DNA of 41,787 nt from an uncultured Oscillospiraceae bacterium (GTDB taxonomy: Bacteria; Bacillota_A; Clostridia; Oscillospirales; Oscillospiraceae). The notes beneath the pieces were generated by a model. The model was not told the DNA's origin. It saw only the letters and a list, made by a program, of their open reading frames with translations, and ran no database searches. The stretch is taken from the NCBI GenBank assembly GCA_910584605.1, contig CAJUAW010000008.1, forward strand, positions 1-41,787, read 5' to 3'. Shown here piece by piece: positions 29,362 to 37,771 of this stretch (its first letter is position 1; each line of letters opens with the position of its first letter). A program made the position numbers and the translations under genes.

Positions 29362-31000
29362 GCGCAAAAAATCGGACGGGAAAGGGCTGGCGGGCCTGCT
29401 TCTGCTGCTGTTTCTCCTGCTGATGGTGCGAAACTGCGCCTGTGGCTTTGAATATTTTCCCCAGCTGGATGACTACATCCAGTACCACAACTATCCCTCC
29501 GCCGAAAGCTTTCGGGCGCTTCAGCAGGCCACCGGCCTGCTGGCCTCCCGTCCGCTGGCGGGGCTGGCGGACTATTTCCTGTGGGGCCCCATGTTTGACC
29601 ACATGATCCTGGGGGTTGCCCTGATCTCCCTGCTGTACGCAGGGACCGCTCTGCTGTTCTGGAGCGTTCTCCGGCGGTATTTCCGTCTCAGCCCCCTGTT
29701 CCCGGTGATCGTGGCCCTGCTCCCCCTTGGGATGGAGGGCGTCTACTGGATGTCCGCCTCCACCCGGGTGGTGGTGGGTATGTTCTTCGCCGTCCTGGCG
29801 GCCTGGACCTTTCTCCGCTGGCTGGACGGGGATGGTCTGGGCTGGCTGCTGCTCTATCTGCCCCTGCAGCTGCTTCCCTTCGGCTTCTACGAACAGGCGG
29901 GCATCCTCTCCGTCACCCTGACGGTGGGGACGGCCATTCTGGAGCGGCTGCTGGGCCGGAAGGAGTTCCGGAGCTGCGCTGTCTCCCTGTGGGGGGCGCC
30001 CGCGCTGGGGCTGTATTTTCTCTTTACCCACCTGATGGCGTCGGGAGGTGTATACAGCAGCCGGGCGGAGATCATCCTGCCCTTCAGCCGCTACTACTGG
30101 ACGGTCTTTTTTCCTGATATCATGGGGCAGATCCGGGACGTGTTCCTGAAGGGCGGCTTCCTTACGCTGGTGAAGGGCTTTGTGCGGGGAATCGGAATGA
30201 TCCCCTCCGGACTGTTTGTGTGTGTGCTTGGGGTGCTGGTTCTGTGTGTAGGCTTCGGCCTGGCCGCCCGCCGTCTGGTGGATGAGGAGCCGGGCGCGGA
30301 CCGCACCGGACTGGCGGTCCTGTCCGGCCTGCTCCTGGCGGCTGGGCCGGTGAGCCTCTTTCTGATCTTGGGCAACCCCTGGTTCTCCCTGCGGGGAGCG
30401 GTGACCTCCTTTCCGGGGATTGCTCTGGTGGTGGACGCCCTTCTGGTTTGGCTGTGGGACAGGCTGCCCCTCCAGCGGGGCGGGCTGGCCGCCCTGGCTG
30501 CGGCTGCGGCCTTCGTCTTCTGCGTGGCCGGGGCCAGCGAGGTGGCGGACTACCGTTATACCACCTACTACGACTGGAAGGCGGCCCATCTGGTGATCGA
30601 CTCCCTGGAGGCCCACGGGCTGGACCAAACGTCCGGACGGGTGGGCATCCTCAATCTGGAGGCGTCCTATCTGTCCAACCAGAACTTCTTCTGGCACGAG
30701 CACATCCATGGCTGCACCGAGAGCGAGTGGGCCTTTGCCGGCCTGCTGTCGGCGCTGGGTGGGGAGGACCTGCCCCCTGTGACCCCTCTGCCCTCCGACC
30801 CCATGTACCGCCAGTGGAACCGGGAGGCCAACCACCCGGAGAGCTTTGCGGTGCTGTACTGGTACAGCGGGGCCTATTTGTACCCGGTGGAACTGGAGAA
30901 GACGGGGGAGGAGGAGTGGCTGGTGCAGAGCCAGTCGGGACAGGTCTTGGGCCGCATCTTTGAGGAGGACGGCATCGGCTATATCCGTCCCGCCCGGTAG
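29354..31000 (+). CDS. Large polytopic membrane protein, GT-C-like (unrecognised)
   Basis: A 548-residue protein with about ten to eleven membrane helices up to residue 395 and then a roughly 150-residue extracytoplasmic tail. The first helix (11-27) is followed by FEYFPQLDDYIQYH. An Asp pair (D39, D40) in the first outside loop is typical of GT-C glycosyltransferases that use lipid-linked sugars. I do not recognise a specific family. The tail contains VADYRYTTYYDWKAAHLVID, then NQNFFWHEHIHGC. The ATG overlaps the end of nif3 by 8 bases, with GGAGG about 9 bases upstream. Function by fold is inference. Confidence 0.8.
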   Translation: MYKRKKSDGKGLAGLLLLLFLLLMVRNCACGFEYFPQLDDYIQYHNYPSAESFRALQQATGLLASRPLAGLADYFLWGPMFDHMILGVALISLLYAGTALLFWSVLRRYFRLSPLFPVIVALLPLGMEGVYWMSASTRVVVGMFFAVLAAWTFLRWLDGDGLGWLLLYLPLQLLPFGFYEQAGILSVTLTVGTAILERLLGRKEFRSCAVSLWGAPALGLYFLFTHLMASGGVYSSRAEIILPFSRYYWTVFFPDIMGQIRDVFLKGGFLTLVKGFVRGIGMIPSGLFVCVLGVLVLCVGFGLAARRLVDEEPGADRTGLAVLSGLLLAAGPVSLFLILGNPWFSLRGAVTSFPGIALVVDALLVWLWDRLPLQRGGLAALAAAAAFVFCVAGASEVADYRYTTYYDWKAAHLVIDSLEAHGLDQTSGRVGILNLEASYLSNQNFFWHEHIHGCTESEWAFAGLLSALGGEDLPPVTPLPSDPMYRQWNREANHPESFAVLYWYSGAYLYPVELEKTGEEEWLVQSQSGQVLGRIFEEDGIGYIRPAR

Positions 31001-31020
31001 AACATTTTCGAAAAAACTGC

Positions 31021-31049
31021 TTGCAATCGGGAAAAAGCTGTGATATACT
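31021..31049 (+). promoter_or_regulatory. Promoter of rplS
   Basis: TTGCAA at 31021-31026, 17 bases, TATACT at 31044-31049 preceded by TGA (extended -10). Confidence 0.82.
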
Positions 31050-31055
31050 GCATTG

Positions 31056-31130
31056 GTCTGAATAACGGGCGGTCCTCTGCGGCGACCTTGAACAGGAACA
31101 GGGCCGGAATGAACGCCTATACAACAGGAG
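31056..31130 (+). ncRNA. Candidate L19 leader of rplS
   Basis: The untranslated leader between the promoter and the ribosome binding site is about 80 bases. It has blocks such as GGCGGTCCTCTGC and ATGAACGCC, which recall the L19 leader of Firmicutes that controls rplS by feedback. I cannot fold it with certainty, so this is a position-based suggestion. Confidence 0.4.
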
Positions 31131-31139
31131 GAAATTTTC

Positions 31140-31481
31140 ATGGATCTGATGAAAGCATTTACCGAAAAGTACACAAAGGCCGAGCCCCCCAAGGTGTCCA
31201 TCGGTGACACGGTCCGCGTTCACCTGCGGGTGAAGGAGGGCAGCCGGGAGCGTATCCAGGTCTTTGAGGGCACCGTCATCGCCAAGAAGCACGGCGGCAT
31301 CGAGGAGAGCTTTACCGTCCGCCGCATCTCCTACGGCATCGGCGTGGAGAAGGTGTTCCCCCTCCATGCTCCCTCTGTGGAGAAGGTGGAGGTCGTCCGC
31401 AAGGGCAAGGTGCGCCGCGCCAAGCTGTACTACCTGCGCGACCGCGTGGGCAAGGCCGCCAAGGTCAAGGAATTGCTGTGA
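31140..31481 (+). CDS. rplS: 50S ribosomal protein L19
   Basis: A 113-residue protein at the interface of the large and small ribosomal subunits. SIGDTVRVHLRVKEGSRERI, then QVFEGTVIAKKHGGIEESF, TVRRISYGIGVEKVFPLHAP and RRAKLYYLRDRVGKAAKV are canonical L19. AGGAGGAAA sets the ATG. It is a single-gene transcript with its own promoter and terminator. Confidence 0.98.
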   Translation: MDLMKAFTEKYTKAEPPKVSIGDTVRVHLRVKEGSRERIQVFEGTVIAKKHGGIEESFTVRRISYGIGVEKVFPLHAPSVEKVEVVRKGKVRRAKLYYLRDRVGKAAKVKELL

Positions 31482-31484
31482 TTC

Positions 31485-31515
31485 AAAAAAGGAGCGGCTT
31501 TGCCGCTCCTTTTTC
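31485..31515 (+). terminator. Terminator after rplS
   Basis: GGAGCGGC (31491-31498) pairs with GCCGCTCC (31502-31509), with a six-A run before and a TTTTT run after. Confidence 0.93.
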
Positions 31516-31549
31516 TTAAATTTGACTGTGTTTGTTATGGAGATTTCGT

Positions 31550-32026
31550 ATGGATTACAGGATAAGAACGATGAAAGAGTCAGAATATCCTCTGTTGAAG
31601 CATTTTTTATATGAGGCGATTTTTGTGCCGGAAGGAACGGCTCCGCCGTCGAAATCCATATTGGAAATCCCGGAACTGCAAGTTTATATTGCCGGTTTTG
31701 GACACGAGGAACATGACCGGTCTCTCGTTGCGGAGGTGGACGGCAGGGTTGCGGGAGCGGTCTGGGTCCGTATGATGAACGATTATGGACATATTGACAA
31801 TGAGACGCCCTCCTTTGCAATTTCTCTGTACAGGGAATACCGGGGCCTTGGAATCGGAACCGAACTGATGAGGCGGATGCTTGCCATTTTGAAAAGCTGT
31901 GGGTATGAGAAGGCGTCCCTTGCGGTTCAAAAGGCCAACTATGCGGTTAAACTGTATCAGAATACAGGCTTTGAGATTGTCGGTGAAACGGAAGAGGAGT
32001 ATATTATGGTAAATCGTCTGGGATAA
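31550..32026 (+). CDS. GNAT family N-acetyltransferase
   Basis: A 158-residue acetyltransferase. The first strand is YRIRTMKESEYPLLKHFLYE. The acetyl-CoA loop lies in LYREYRGLGIGTELMRRMLA (the RGLGIG turn), and KANYAVKLYQNTGFEIVG is motif B. The substrate is unknown. The ATG at 31550 follows ATGGAG with 7 bases between. GC content is clearly lower than in rplS or ylqF, and the gene sits in what is normally an rplS-to-ylqF interval, both hints of acquisition. It converges on the TraX gene, with only 5 bases between the stops and no terminator. Confidence 0.92.
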   Translation: MDYRIRTMKESEYPLLKHFLYEAIFVPEGTAPPSKSILEIPELQVYIAGFGHEEHDRSLVAEVDGRVAGAVWVRMMNDYGHIDNETPSFAISLYREYRGLGIGTELMRRMLAILKSCGYEKASLAVQKANYAVKLYQNTGFEIVGETEEEYIMVNRLG

Positions 32027-32031
32027 CAAGC

Positions 32032-32802
32032 TTACATGCCCAGCAGCGCCTTTTGAGCCAGCCCCAGCGCCAGCAGGTGGGCGGGGTAGAAGACGTACCA
32101 CAGGTACTTGTCCCCCGGGAAAGTGGGACCCTTCTTTCCGTTGTAGAAGAAGGTGAGCGCCACCCCCAGCAGGGGACCCACCGCGTTGATGCATAGCATA
32201 TGGAGCCACCGCCAGGTAAAAAGCTGTTCAGAGAAAAGCATCCAGGCCAGCCTGTACCGGGACAGGGGCATGAGAAACAGCCACAGCAGGGCCTTTTTCC
32301 GAACTGGCCACTGTTCGGTGAGATAAAATACCAGGATGAAGAGAAGATAACGCCCCTTTCCCTCAGCGAGGGCGAAATGCTCGGCGGTGATTACCATCCC
32401 GGCGGCCAGGACATACCCCAGCCCCGCCCGCTTTCCGTTGCCCCAGTCCATCAGCCGCAGGGTGAGCAGGCCCAGCAGCAGGGTGAACATGATGTTCCCA
32501 TGGAAGCCGAACAGGAGATAGTAGGGATACTCCGCCAGGCAGGCGAAGACCAGCAGCCGCAGGGCGTACTTTTTAAAGTTGCGGGTGTGGCGGTAGCCGT
32601 TGGCAATGGAGAACAGGAAGATGGGGGCGGCGATGCGGCCGATGTAGTCGGTGGCCCGCTGGAGAACCAGCAGCGCCGGGATGGTCTCGGCAGCGTCGGG
32701 GAAGAACAGGACCTCCACCGTCAGGGCCAGCGGCCAGACGTAAGTGACGTGGTCCCACAGCATGGACAGCAGGGCGATGATTTTTAACGCGAAAAAACTC
32801 AA
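32032..32802 (-). CDS. TraX family membrane protein
   Basis: A 256-residue protein with about seven to eight membrane helices, matching the TraX family. TraX acetylates F-pilin, but chromosomal relatives in Firmicutes have no proven substrate. Characteristic parts are ALKIIALLSMLWDHVTYVWP at the N terminus, RIAAPIFLFSIANGYRHTRN, and DKYLWYVFYPAHLLALGLAQ at the C terminus. The start is TTG at 32802, 7 bases after AAGGAGGG. A longer in-frame ATG lies above this ribosome binding site and is rejected. Confidence 0.88.
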   Translation of the reverse strand: MSFFALKIIALLSMLWDHVTYVWPLALTVEVLFFPDAAETIPALLVLQRATDYIGRIAAPIFLFSIANGYRHTRNFKKYALRLLVFACLAEYPYYLLFGFHGNIMFTLLLGLLTLRLMDWGNGKRAGLGYVLAAGMVITAEHFALAEGKGRYLLFILVFYLTEQWPVRKKALLWLFLMPLSRYRLAWMLFSEQLFTWRWLHMLCINAVGPLLGVALTFFYNGKKGPTFPGDKYLWYVFYPAHLLALGLAQKALLGM

Positions 32803-32904
32803 TGTGGTTCCCTCCTTAAAAAAATGACAGGGAGAGGATACCAAACATTTCTTACAAAAAAGCGGTCAAATTCCTTACAAATTTCTGAAAGAAGGGTGGG
32901 GCGG

Positions 32905-33594
32905 ATGAAGCGGATTTGGAAGATCATTGTGATTGGGGTGTGCAGCGGACTGGTGTTGGTCGCCCTTCAAATGGCGCTGCACATCGACCGGGATGTTTTT
33001 CTGCGCTGGTATTGGGCCGCAGCGGCAGTCGTTGTGCTGGGGGCAGTGCTGGTCAATGTGGGTTACACTATTTTTTACCAGAAGAGGATGCAAAAGCTGG
33101 TTCCGCTGCTGGAGGCCCAAAAGCCCCGGGAGTACATCGCCGGAGTGGAACAGCTTCTGAAAACCGCCAAGGGGCAGAGCCTGAGAAATATTTTGACGAT
33201 GAACCTCTCCGCCGGGTATATTGACCTGAAGGAGTTTGGCAAAGCCATCGAGCTGCTGGAGGGAATCTCGGACAGGAGGCTGGTGGGCACGGCGGTGAAG
33301 ACGGTCTGCCGGCTGAATCTCTGCACCTGTTATTTTCAAACCGGGCAGGGGGAGAAGGCTCTGGCGCTGTATCGTGACAGCCAAAGCATTTTTGAAGCCC
33401 AGCGGAAGGGCGGGCTGTATGGGGGAAACATCGCGATTGTGGATATACTGGCGGCCATTCAAAAGCAGGAGTACAGTCAGGCGGAGCAGCTGCTGGACCG
33501 TGCGCACCGGACCTGGAACGCCCCTCGGTTCCAGAAGGCGTTTCAGGAGATTGAGCACGTCCTGACGGAGATCAAAAAGGAGCAGAAGCTATGA
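32905..33594 (+). CDS. Membrane-anchored TPR-like protein of unknown function
   Basis: A 229-residue protein. Two membrane helices lie at the N terminus (about 5-24 and 34-56). A soluble helical region of about 170 residues reads like tetratricopeptide repeats, for example LTMNLSAGYIDLKEFGKAIE and LNLCTCYFQTGQGEKALALY, with QEYSQAEQLLDRAHRTW near the end. No enzyme motif. The ATG at 32905 follows AAGGGTGGGG. The TGA stop overlaps the ATG of ylqF (ATGA), so it is translationally coupled to a ribosome assembly GTPase. I do not know this family. Confidence 0.8.
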   Translation: MKRIWKIIVIGVCSGLVLVALQMALHIDRDVFLRWYWAAAAVVVLGAVLVNVGYTIFYQKRMQKLVPLLEAQKPREYIAGVEQLLKTAKGQSLRNILTMNLSAGYIDLKEFGKAIELLEGISDRRLVGTAVKTVCRLNLCTCYFQTGQGEKALALYRDSQSIFEAQRKGGLYGGNIAIVDILAAIQKQEYSQAEQLLDRAHRTWNAPRFQKAFQEIEHVLTEIKKEQKL

Positions 33595-34466
33595 ACATCC
33601 AATGGTACCCCGGCCACATGACCAAGACCCGGCGGCAGATCGAGGCCGATCTGAAGCTGGTGGACGTGGTGGTGGAGATCATCGACGCCCGCATCCCCGT
33701 CTCCAGCCGCAACCCGGACATCGACGCCATCTGCGCGGGCAAGCCCCGGCTGATCGTCCTCAACCGGGCCGACCAGGCTGACCCGGCTCAGAACAAGGTC
33801 TGGGCCGCCCGCTTCCGCAGCCAGGGCTGCTCCGTGCTGGAGACAGACGCCAAGACCGGACGGGGGATCAGCCAGTTTTCCGCCGTCATCCAGGGGGTGC
33901 TCAAGGACCAGATTGCCAAATGGCGGGAGAAGGGCCAGGTGGGCCGTCCGGTGCGGGCCATGGTGGTAGGGGTGCCCAATGTGGGAAAATCCACCTTCAT
34001 CAATAAGGTGGCCAAAAGGAAGTCGGCTAAGGCCAGCGACCGCCCCGGCGTCACCCGGGGGAAGCAGTGGGTCCATGTGGACCAGGGCCTGGATCTGCTG
34101 GACACGCCCGGCATCCTCTGGCCCAAGTTTGAGGACGAGCTCACCGGCATGCACCTGGCCTTCACCGGCGCGGTGAAGGACGAAATCATGGACGTGGAGA
34201 CGCTGGGTTGCCACTTCATGGCCCTGCTGGGGGAGCGGTACCCCCAGGCGCTGCTGGACGCCTATAAGCTGCAGGAGCTCCCCCTCCGGGAGGAGGGAGA
34301 GAACGACGTGACCTGGGGCTACCGGCTTCTTCAGGCCGCCGCCGCCAAGCGGGGGATGCGTGTCTCTGGCGGCGGGTTGGACACCGAACGCATGGCCCGG
34401 GTCCTCCTGGACGAGTACCGGGGCGCAAAGTTGGGAACATTCACCTTGGAGGCGCCGGAGGCGTAA
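33591..34466 (+). CDS. ylqF: Ribosome biogenesis GTPase YlqF/RbgA
   Basis: A 291-residue circularly permuted GTPase that acts late in 50S subunit assembly. IQWYPGHMTKTRRQIEADLK is the family start. The permuted G motifs appear as G4 NRAD (58-61, an Arg where Lys is usual), G5 near CSVLETDAKTGRG, G1 GVPNVGKST (127-135), and G3 DTPG. The C-terminal ANTAR-like helical part ends at the stop. It belongs to the conserved rplS-ylqF-rnhB-yraN region, although three genes have been inserted after rplS. Confidence 0.96.
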   Translation: MNIQWYPGHMTKTRRQIEADLKLVDVVVEIIDARIPVSSRNPDIDAICAGKPRLIVLNRADQADPAQNKVWAARFRSQGCSVLETDAKTGRGISQFSAVIQGVLKDQIAKWREKGQVGRPVRAMVVGVPNVGKSTFINKVAKRKSAKASDRPGVTRGKQWVHVDQGLDLLDTPGILWPKFEDELTGMHLAFTGAVKDEIMDVETLGCHFMALLGERYPQALLDAYKLQELPLREEGENDVTWGYRLLQAAAAKRGMRVSGGGLDTERMARVLLDEYRGAKLGTFTLEAPEA

Positions 34467-34520
34467 CATGACTCCTTGGCAAAGAAGGTCTCTGGTGGAG
34501 CTATGCATGAACGCCCCCGG

Positions 34521-34531
34521 CGGGGGGGGGG
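34521..34531 (+). repeat. Ten-G homopolymer run upstream of rnhB
   Basis: Ten consecutive Gs (34522-34531) lie in the gap between ylqF and rnhB. The run falls within an in-frame N-terminal extension of rnhB that starts at an ATG at 34503, and it is unusually long for this window. Confidence 0.9.
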
Positions 34532-34550
34532 ACGAAGGGAGCGGAAATTG

Positions 34551-35156
34551 ATGAGTTTGTGGCAGTACGAACAAGAAGCGATGGAGGAGGGCCGCGCCCT
34601 TGTCTGCGGCTGCGACGAGGCGGGGGCAGGTCCTCTGGCCGGGCCGGTGTACGCGGCGGCGGTGATCCTGCCCGTTGGGGAGGACATCCCCGGCCTGGAC
34701 GACTCCAAAAAGCTGACCCCCAAACAGCGGGATAAGCTGTTTCCCGTCATCCAGGAGAGGGCGCTGGACTGGTCGGTGGCCTGGGTGGACGCCAAGGAGA
34801 TTGACGAGACAGACATCCTCAGCGCCCGGATGAGGGCCATGCAGCTGGCCATTGACGGCCTGTCCCAAAGGCCGGACTTCGCCCTGGTCGACGGCAACCG
34901 GGATCACGGAAAATCCGCCGCCATCACCACGCCCCACCGGTGTCTGGTGAAGGGGGACAGTCTGTCCGCCTCCATCGCGGCGGCCTCCATCTTGGCCAAG
35001 GTGAGCCGGGACCGGTTTATGGAGACCATGGCGCAGCAGTATCCGGAGTACCGCTTTGAACGGCACAAGGGCTACCCCACCAAGCTCCACTACCAGCTGC
35101 TGCGGGTCCACGGGCCCAGTCCCATCCACCGCCGGACCTTTTTGAAAAACCTGTGA
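34551..35156 (+). CDS. rnhB: Ribonuclease HII
   Basis: A 201-residue enzyme that removes ribonucleotides and RNA-DNA hybrids. The first acidic pair is D22/E23 in CGCDEAGAGPLAGPVYAAAV. LDDSKKLTPKQRDKLFPVI, VDGNRDHG and SIAAASILAKVSRDRFM are the other active-site blocks. The end RVHGPSPIHRRTF is typical. The ATG at 34551 gives the family length with AAGGGAG upstream. In-frame starts at 34503 or 34476 would add a Gly/Arg-rich leader coded through a G run and are considered unlikely. The yraN gene overlaps its stop. Confidence 0.95.
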   Translation: MSLWQYEQEAMEEGRALVCGCDEAGAGPLAGPVYAAAVILPVGEDIPGLDDSKKLTPKQRDKLFPVIQERALDWSVAWVDAKEIDETDILSARMRAMQLAIDGLSQRPDFALVDGNRDHGKSAAITTPHRCLVKGDSLSASIAAASILAKVSRDRFMETMAQQYPEYRFERHKGYPTKLHYQLLRVHGPSPIHRRTFLKNL

Positions 35157-35524
35157 GCGGTCAGGACAGCCGCCGGAAGGGACGCTGGGGGGAGGAGCTG
35201 GCGGCGAAGTACCTGCGGGACAAGGGGTATTCCATCTCCGCCGCCAACTGGCGCTGCCGCTTGGGAGAGGTCGATCTGATCGCGGAGGACGGGACATACC
35301 TGTGCTTTGTGGAGGTCAAGCTGCGCAAAAGCGCCGCCTATGGGAGCGCGGCGGCCTTTGTGGACCGGCGGAAGCAGGACCGGCTGCGCGCCGCCGCCCT
35401 GCTCTATCTGTCCCAGCGCCCGGTGGACCTCCAGCCCCGCTTCGACGTGATCGAGATCTACGCGGCCCAGGGCGAAGCCACGCCCCGGCCGGAGATCATC
35501 CACCTGGAAAACGCCTTTTCTTGA
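35153..35524 (+). CDS. YraN family endonuclease-fold protein (UPF0102)
   Basis: A 123-residue protein with the YraN/UPF0102 restriction-endonuclease-like fold. GRWGEELAAKYLRDKGYSIS, NWRCRLGEVDLIAEDGTYLC and FVEVKLRKSAAYGSA give the usual E, D and E-x-K acidic and lysine positions. The biological role is unsettled. It starts with GTG in the overlap with the rnhB stop. It is the usual downstream partner of rnhB. Confidence 0.93.
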   Translation: MSGQDSRRKGRWGEELAAKYLRDKGYSISAANWRCRLGEVDLIAEDGTYLCFVEVKLRKSAAYGSAAAFVDRRKQDRLRAAALLYLSQRPVDLQPRFDVIEIYAAQGEATPRPEIIHLENAFS

Positions 35525-35532
35525 TAAATCTC

Positions 35533-35561
35533 TTGACCATTTTCCAGAAAACTGGCATAAT
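35533..35561 (+). promoter_or_regulatory. Promoter of thrC
   Basis: TTGACC at 35533-35538, 17 bases, CATAAT at 35556-35561 preceded by TGG (extended -10). Confidence 0.78.
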
Positions 35562-35596
35562 AGAAGCCGACAATACAAAGGTAAGGAAGGATCGAC

Positions 35597-37081
35597 ATGC
35601 GGTATATCAGCACGCGGGACAACACCATCCAATACTCTGCCGCCCAGGCCATTGCCCAGGGCCTGGCCAGGGACGGGGGACTGCTGACCCCCTTCTACAT
35701 CCCAAAGCTGCCTGGCAAGGCGCTGGAGGACATGCGGGACATGGCCTACCAGCAGCGGGCAGTGTACATCATGAAGCAGTTTTTGGAGGAGTTCTCCGTC
35801 CGGGAGCTCACCGACTTTGCCAACGCCGCCTACGGCCCGGACAAGTTTGACTCCCCGGCGGTGGCCCCGGTGCGCACGGTGGACAGCAATACCCACTGCC
35901 TGGAGCTGTGGCACGGTCCCACCTGCGCCTTCAAGGACATGGCCCTGCAGATGCTGCCCCATCTGCTCACCGCCTCCCTGGTGAAGACCGAGGAGGAGAA
36001 GACGGTGTGCATCCTGGTGGCCACCTCCGGCGACACGGGAAAGGGGGCGCTGGAGGGCTTTAAGAATGTGCCGCGCACCAGGATTCTGGTGTTCTACCCC
36101 AAGGACGGGGTGTCGGAGGTCCAGGAGCTGCAGATGGTCACCCAGGAGGGGAGCAACGTGGGGGTGTCCGCCGTGGTGGGCAACTTTGACGACGCCCAGA
36201 CCGGCGTGAAGCGGCTGTTCTCCGACGCGGCCCTGCGCCAGGAGCTGGCCGACAAGGGGTATTTCTTCTCCTCCGCCAACTCCATCAACTGGGGCCGGGT
36301 GCTGCCCCAGATCGTCTACTACATCTCCGCCTACTGCGACCTGCTCCGGGATGAGAAAATCGCCCCCGGCCAGACGGTGAACGTCTGCGTCCCCACCGGA
36401 AACTTCGGCAATATCCTGGCCGCCTACTACGCCCGGGAGATGGGCCTGCCCATCGATCAGCTGATCTGCGCCTCCAACCGGAACAATGTCCTCACCGGCT
36501 TCCTGCGGGAGGGGGTCTACGACCGGAACCGGACCTTCTACAACACCATGTCCCCCTCTATGGACATCCTCATCTCCTCCAACCTGGAGCGGCTGCTGCT
36601 GGCCCTCACCCAGGACACAGCGGAGGTCGCGCACTACATGAACCAACTGTCCGAGACGGGGAAGTATCAGGTGGGCGACCGGGTGAAGGAAAAGCTGCAG
36701 AGGCGGTTCAAGGGCTACTTCTGCGACGACCAGGAGACTCAGCGGGTGATCCGGGCCATGTTCGAGGCCAACGGCTACCTCATCGACACCCACACCGCCG
36801 TGGCCTTCTCCGCCCTGGAGCAGTACCGGCAGGAGACCGGGGACGACACCCCCGCCATCGTGGCCTCCACCGCCAGCCCCTTCAAGTTCTGCTCCAGCGT
36901 GCTGGCGGCTCTGGGAGAGACCAGCGCCGCCTCCGGACTGGACGCCCTGGACCAGCTCACCGCCCGGACGGGCCAACCCGCCCCCGCCCCTCTGGCCGGG
37001 CTACGGGACAAGAAGGTCCGCTTCACCCAGGTGGTGGAGAAGGAACACATGGTGGATGCAGTGCGGTCCCTGCTGGAGTGA
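35597..37081 (+). CDS. thrC: Threonine synthase
   Basis: A 494-residue PLP enzyme of the final step of threonine synthesis, converting O-phosphohomoserine to threonine. The N-terminal YISTRDNTIQYSAAQAIAQG is the long-form type found in many Clostridia. The PLP lysine is K113 in CAFKDMALQMLP. VATSGDTGKGALEGFKNV is the phosphate-binding loop, and NVCVPTGNFGNILAAYYARE is a later conserved region. AAGGAAGGATCGAC lies before the ATG. The metallophosphoesterase gene follows 3 bases after the stop. Confidence 0.96.
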   Translation: MRYISTRDNTIQYSAAQAIAQGLARDGGLLTPFYIPKLPGKALEDMRDMAYQQRAVYIMKQFLEEFSVRELTDFANAAYGPDKFDSPAVAPVRTVDSNTHCLELWHGPTCAFKDMALQMLPHLLTASLVKTEEEKTVCILVATSGDTGKGALEGFKNVPRTRILVFYPKDGVSEVQELQMVTQEGSNVGVSAVVGNFDDAQTGVKRLFSDAALRQELADKGYFFSSANSINWGRVLPQIVYYISAYCDLLRDEKIAPGQTVNVCVPTGNFGNILAAYYAREMGLPIDQLICASNRNNVLTGFLREGVYDRNRTFYNTMSPSMDILISSNLERLLLALTQDTAEVAHYMNQLSETGKYQVGDRVKEKLQRRFKGYFCDDQETQRVIRAMFEANGYLIDTHTAVAFSALEQYRQETGDDTPAIVASTASPFKFCSSVLAALGETSAASGLDALDQLTARTGQPAPAPLAGLRDKKVRFTQVVEKEHMVDAVRSLLE

Positions 37082-37084
37082 GCC

Positions 37085-37771
37085 ATGTCTCTGTACGCCA
37101 TTGGAGACACCCACCTGTCCCTGGCCAGCGGCAAGCCCATGGACGTGTTCGGCGGCAGCTGGACGGGCTACGTGGACAAGCTGCGGGAGGGCTTTCAGGT
37201 TGTGTCCCAGGAGGATACCGTGGTGATATGCGGGGACGTATCCTGGGGCATGAGCCTGGAGGAGGCCCGGGAGGATTTCGCCTTTCTGGACGCCCTGCCC
37301 GGAGGGCGCAAGCTGCTCCTCAAGGGCAACCATGACTACTGGTGGACCACTGCCAGCAAGATGAAGCACTTTTTTGAGGAGAACGGCTTTTCCACCCTGG
37401 ACATCCTCCACAACAACTGCCGCCTCTATGGAGACACCGCCCTGTGCGGCACCCGGGGCTGGTTCTATGAGGAGGACCGGGGGGAGCACTCCGCAAAGAT
37501 CTTCAGCCGGGAGCTGATCCGGCTGGAGGCGTCCCTGAAGGCGGCGGGGGAGCAGAAAAAAATCTGCTTTCTCCATTATCCGCCCCTGTACCAGGGGTAC
37601 CGCTGTCAGGAGATCATCGACCTGCTGGAGCGGTACGGGGTGGAGCTGTGCTGCTACGGCCACCTCCACGGGGGGAGCCACCGCCTGGCCGTTACCGGAC
37701 GGCAGGGGTCAGTAGACTACCGTCTGGTGGCCGCCGACTATGTGGGCTTCCGGCCGGTGTGCATCCTGTAG
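37085..37771 (+). CDS. Metallophosphoesterase
   Basis: A 228-residue calcineurin-like phosphoesterase. All five family motifs can be read: GDTHL (residues 7-11), GDVSWG, GNHDYWW, FLHYPPLY and GHLHGG. The two-metal site is therefore complete. Similar proteins occur widely in Clostridia; the substrate is unknown. It starts 3 bases after thrC and shares its transcript. The 213 bases up to tig hold no gene; they are AT-rich, with a possible tig promoter. Confidence 0.92.
   Translation: MSLYAIGDTHLSLASGKPMDVFGGSWTGYVDKLREGFQVVSQEDTVVICGDVSWGMSLEEAREDFAFLDALPGGRKLLLKGNHDYWWTTASKMKHFFEENGFSTLDILHNNCRLYGDTALCGTRGWFYEEDRGEHSAKIFSRELIRLEASLKAAGEQKKICFLHYPPLYQGYRCQEIIDLLERYGVELCCYGHLHGGSHRLAVTGRQGSVDYRLVAADYVGFRPVCIL

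Noticed and set aside
31522..31552. TTGACT at 31522 as a promoter for the GNAT gene
   Set aside because: The -10 position would fall on the start codon and does not resemble TATAAT.
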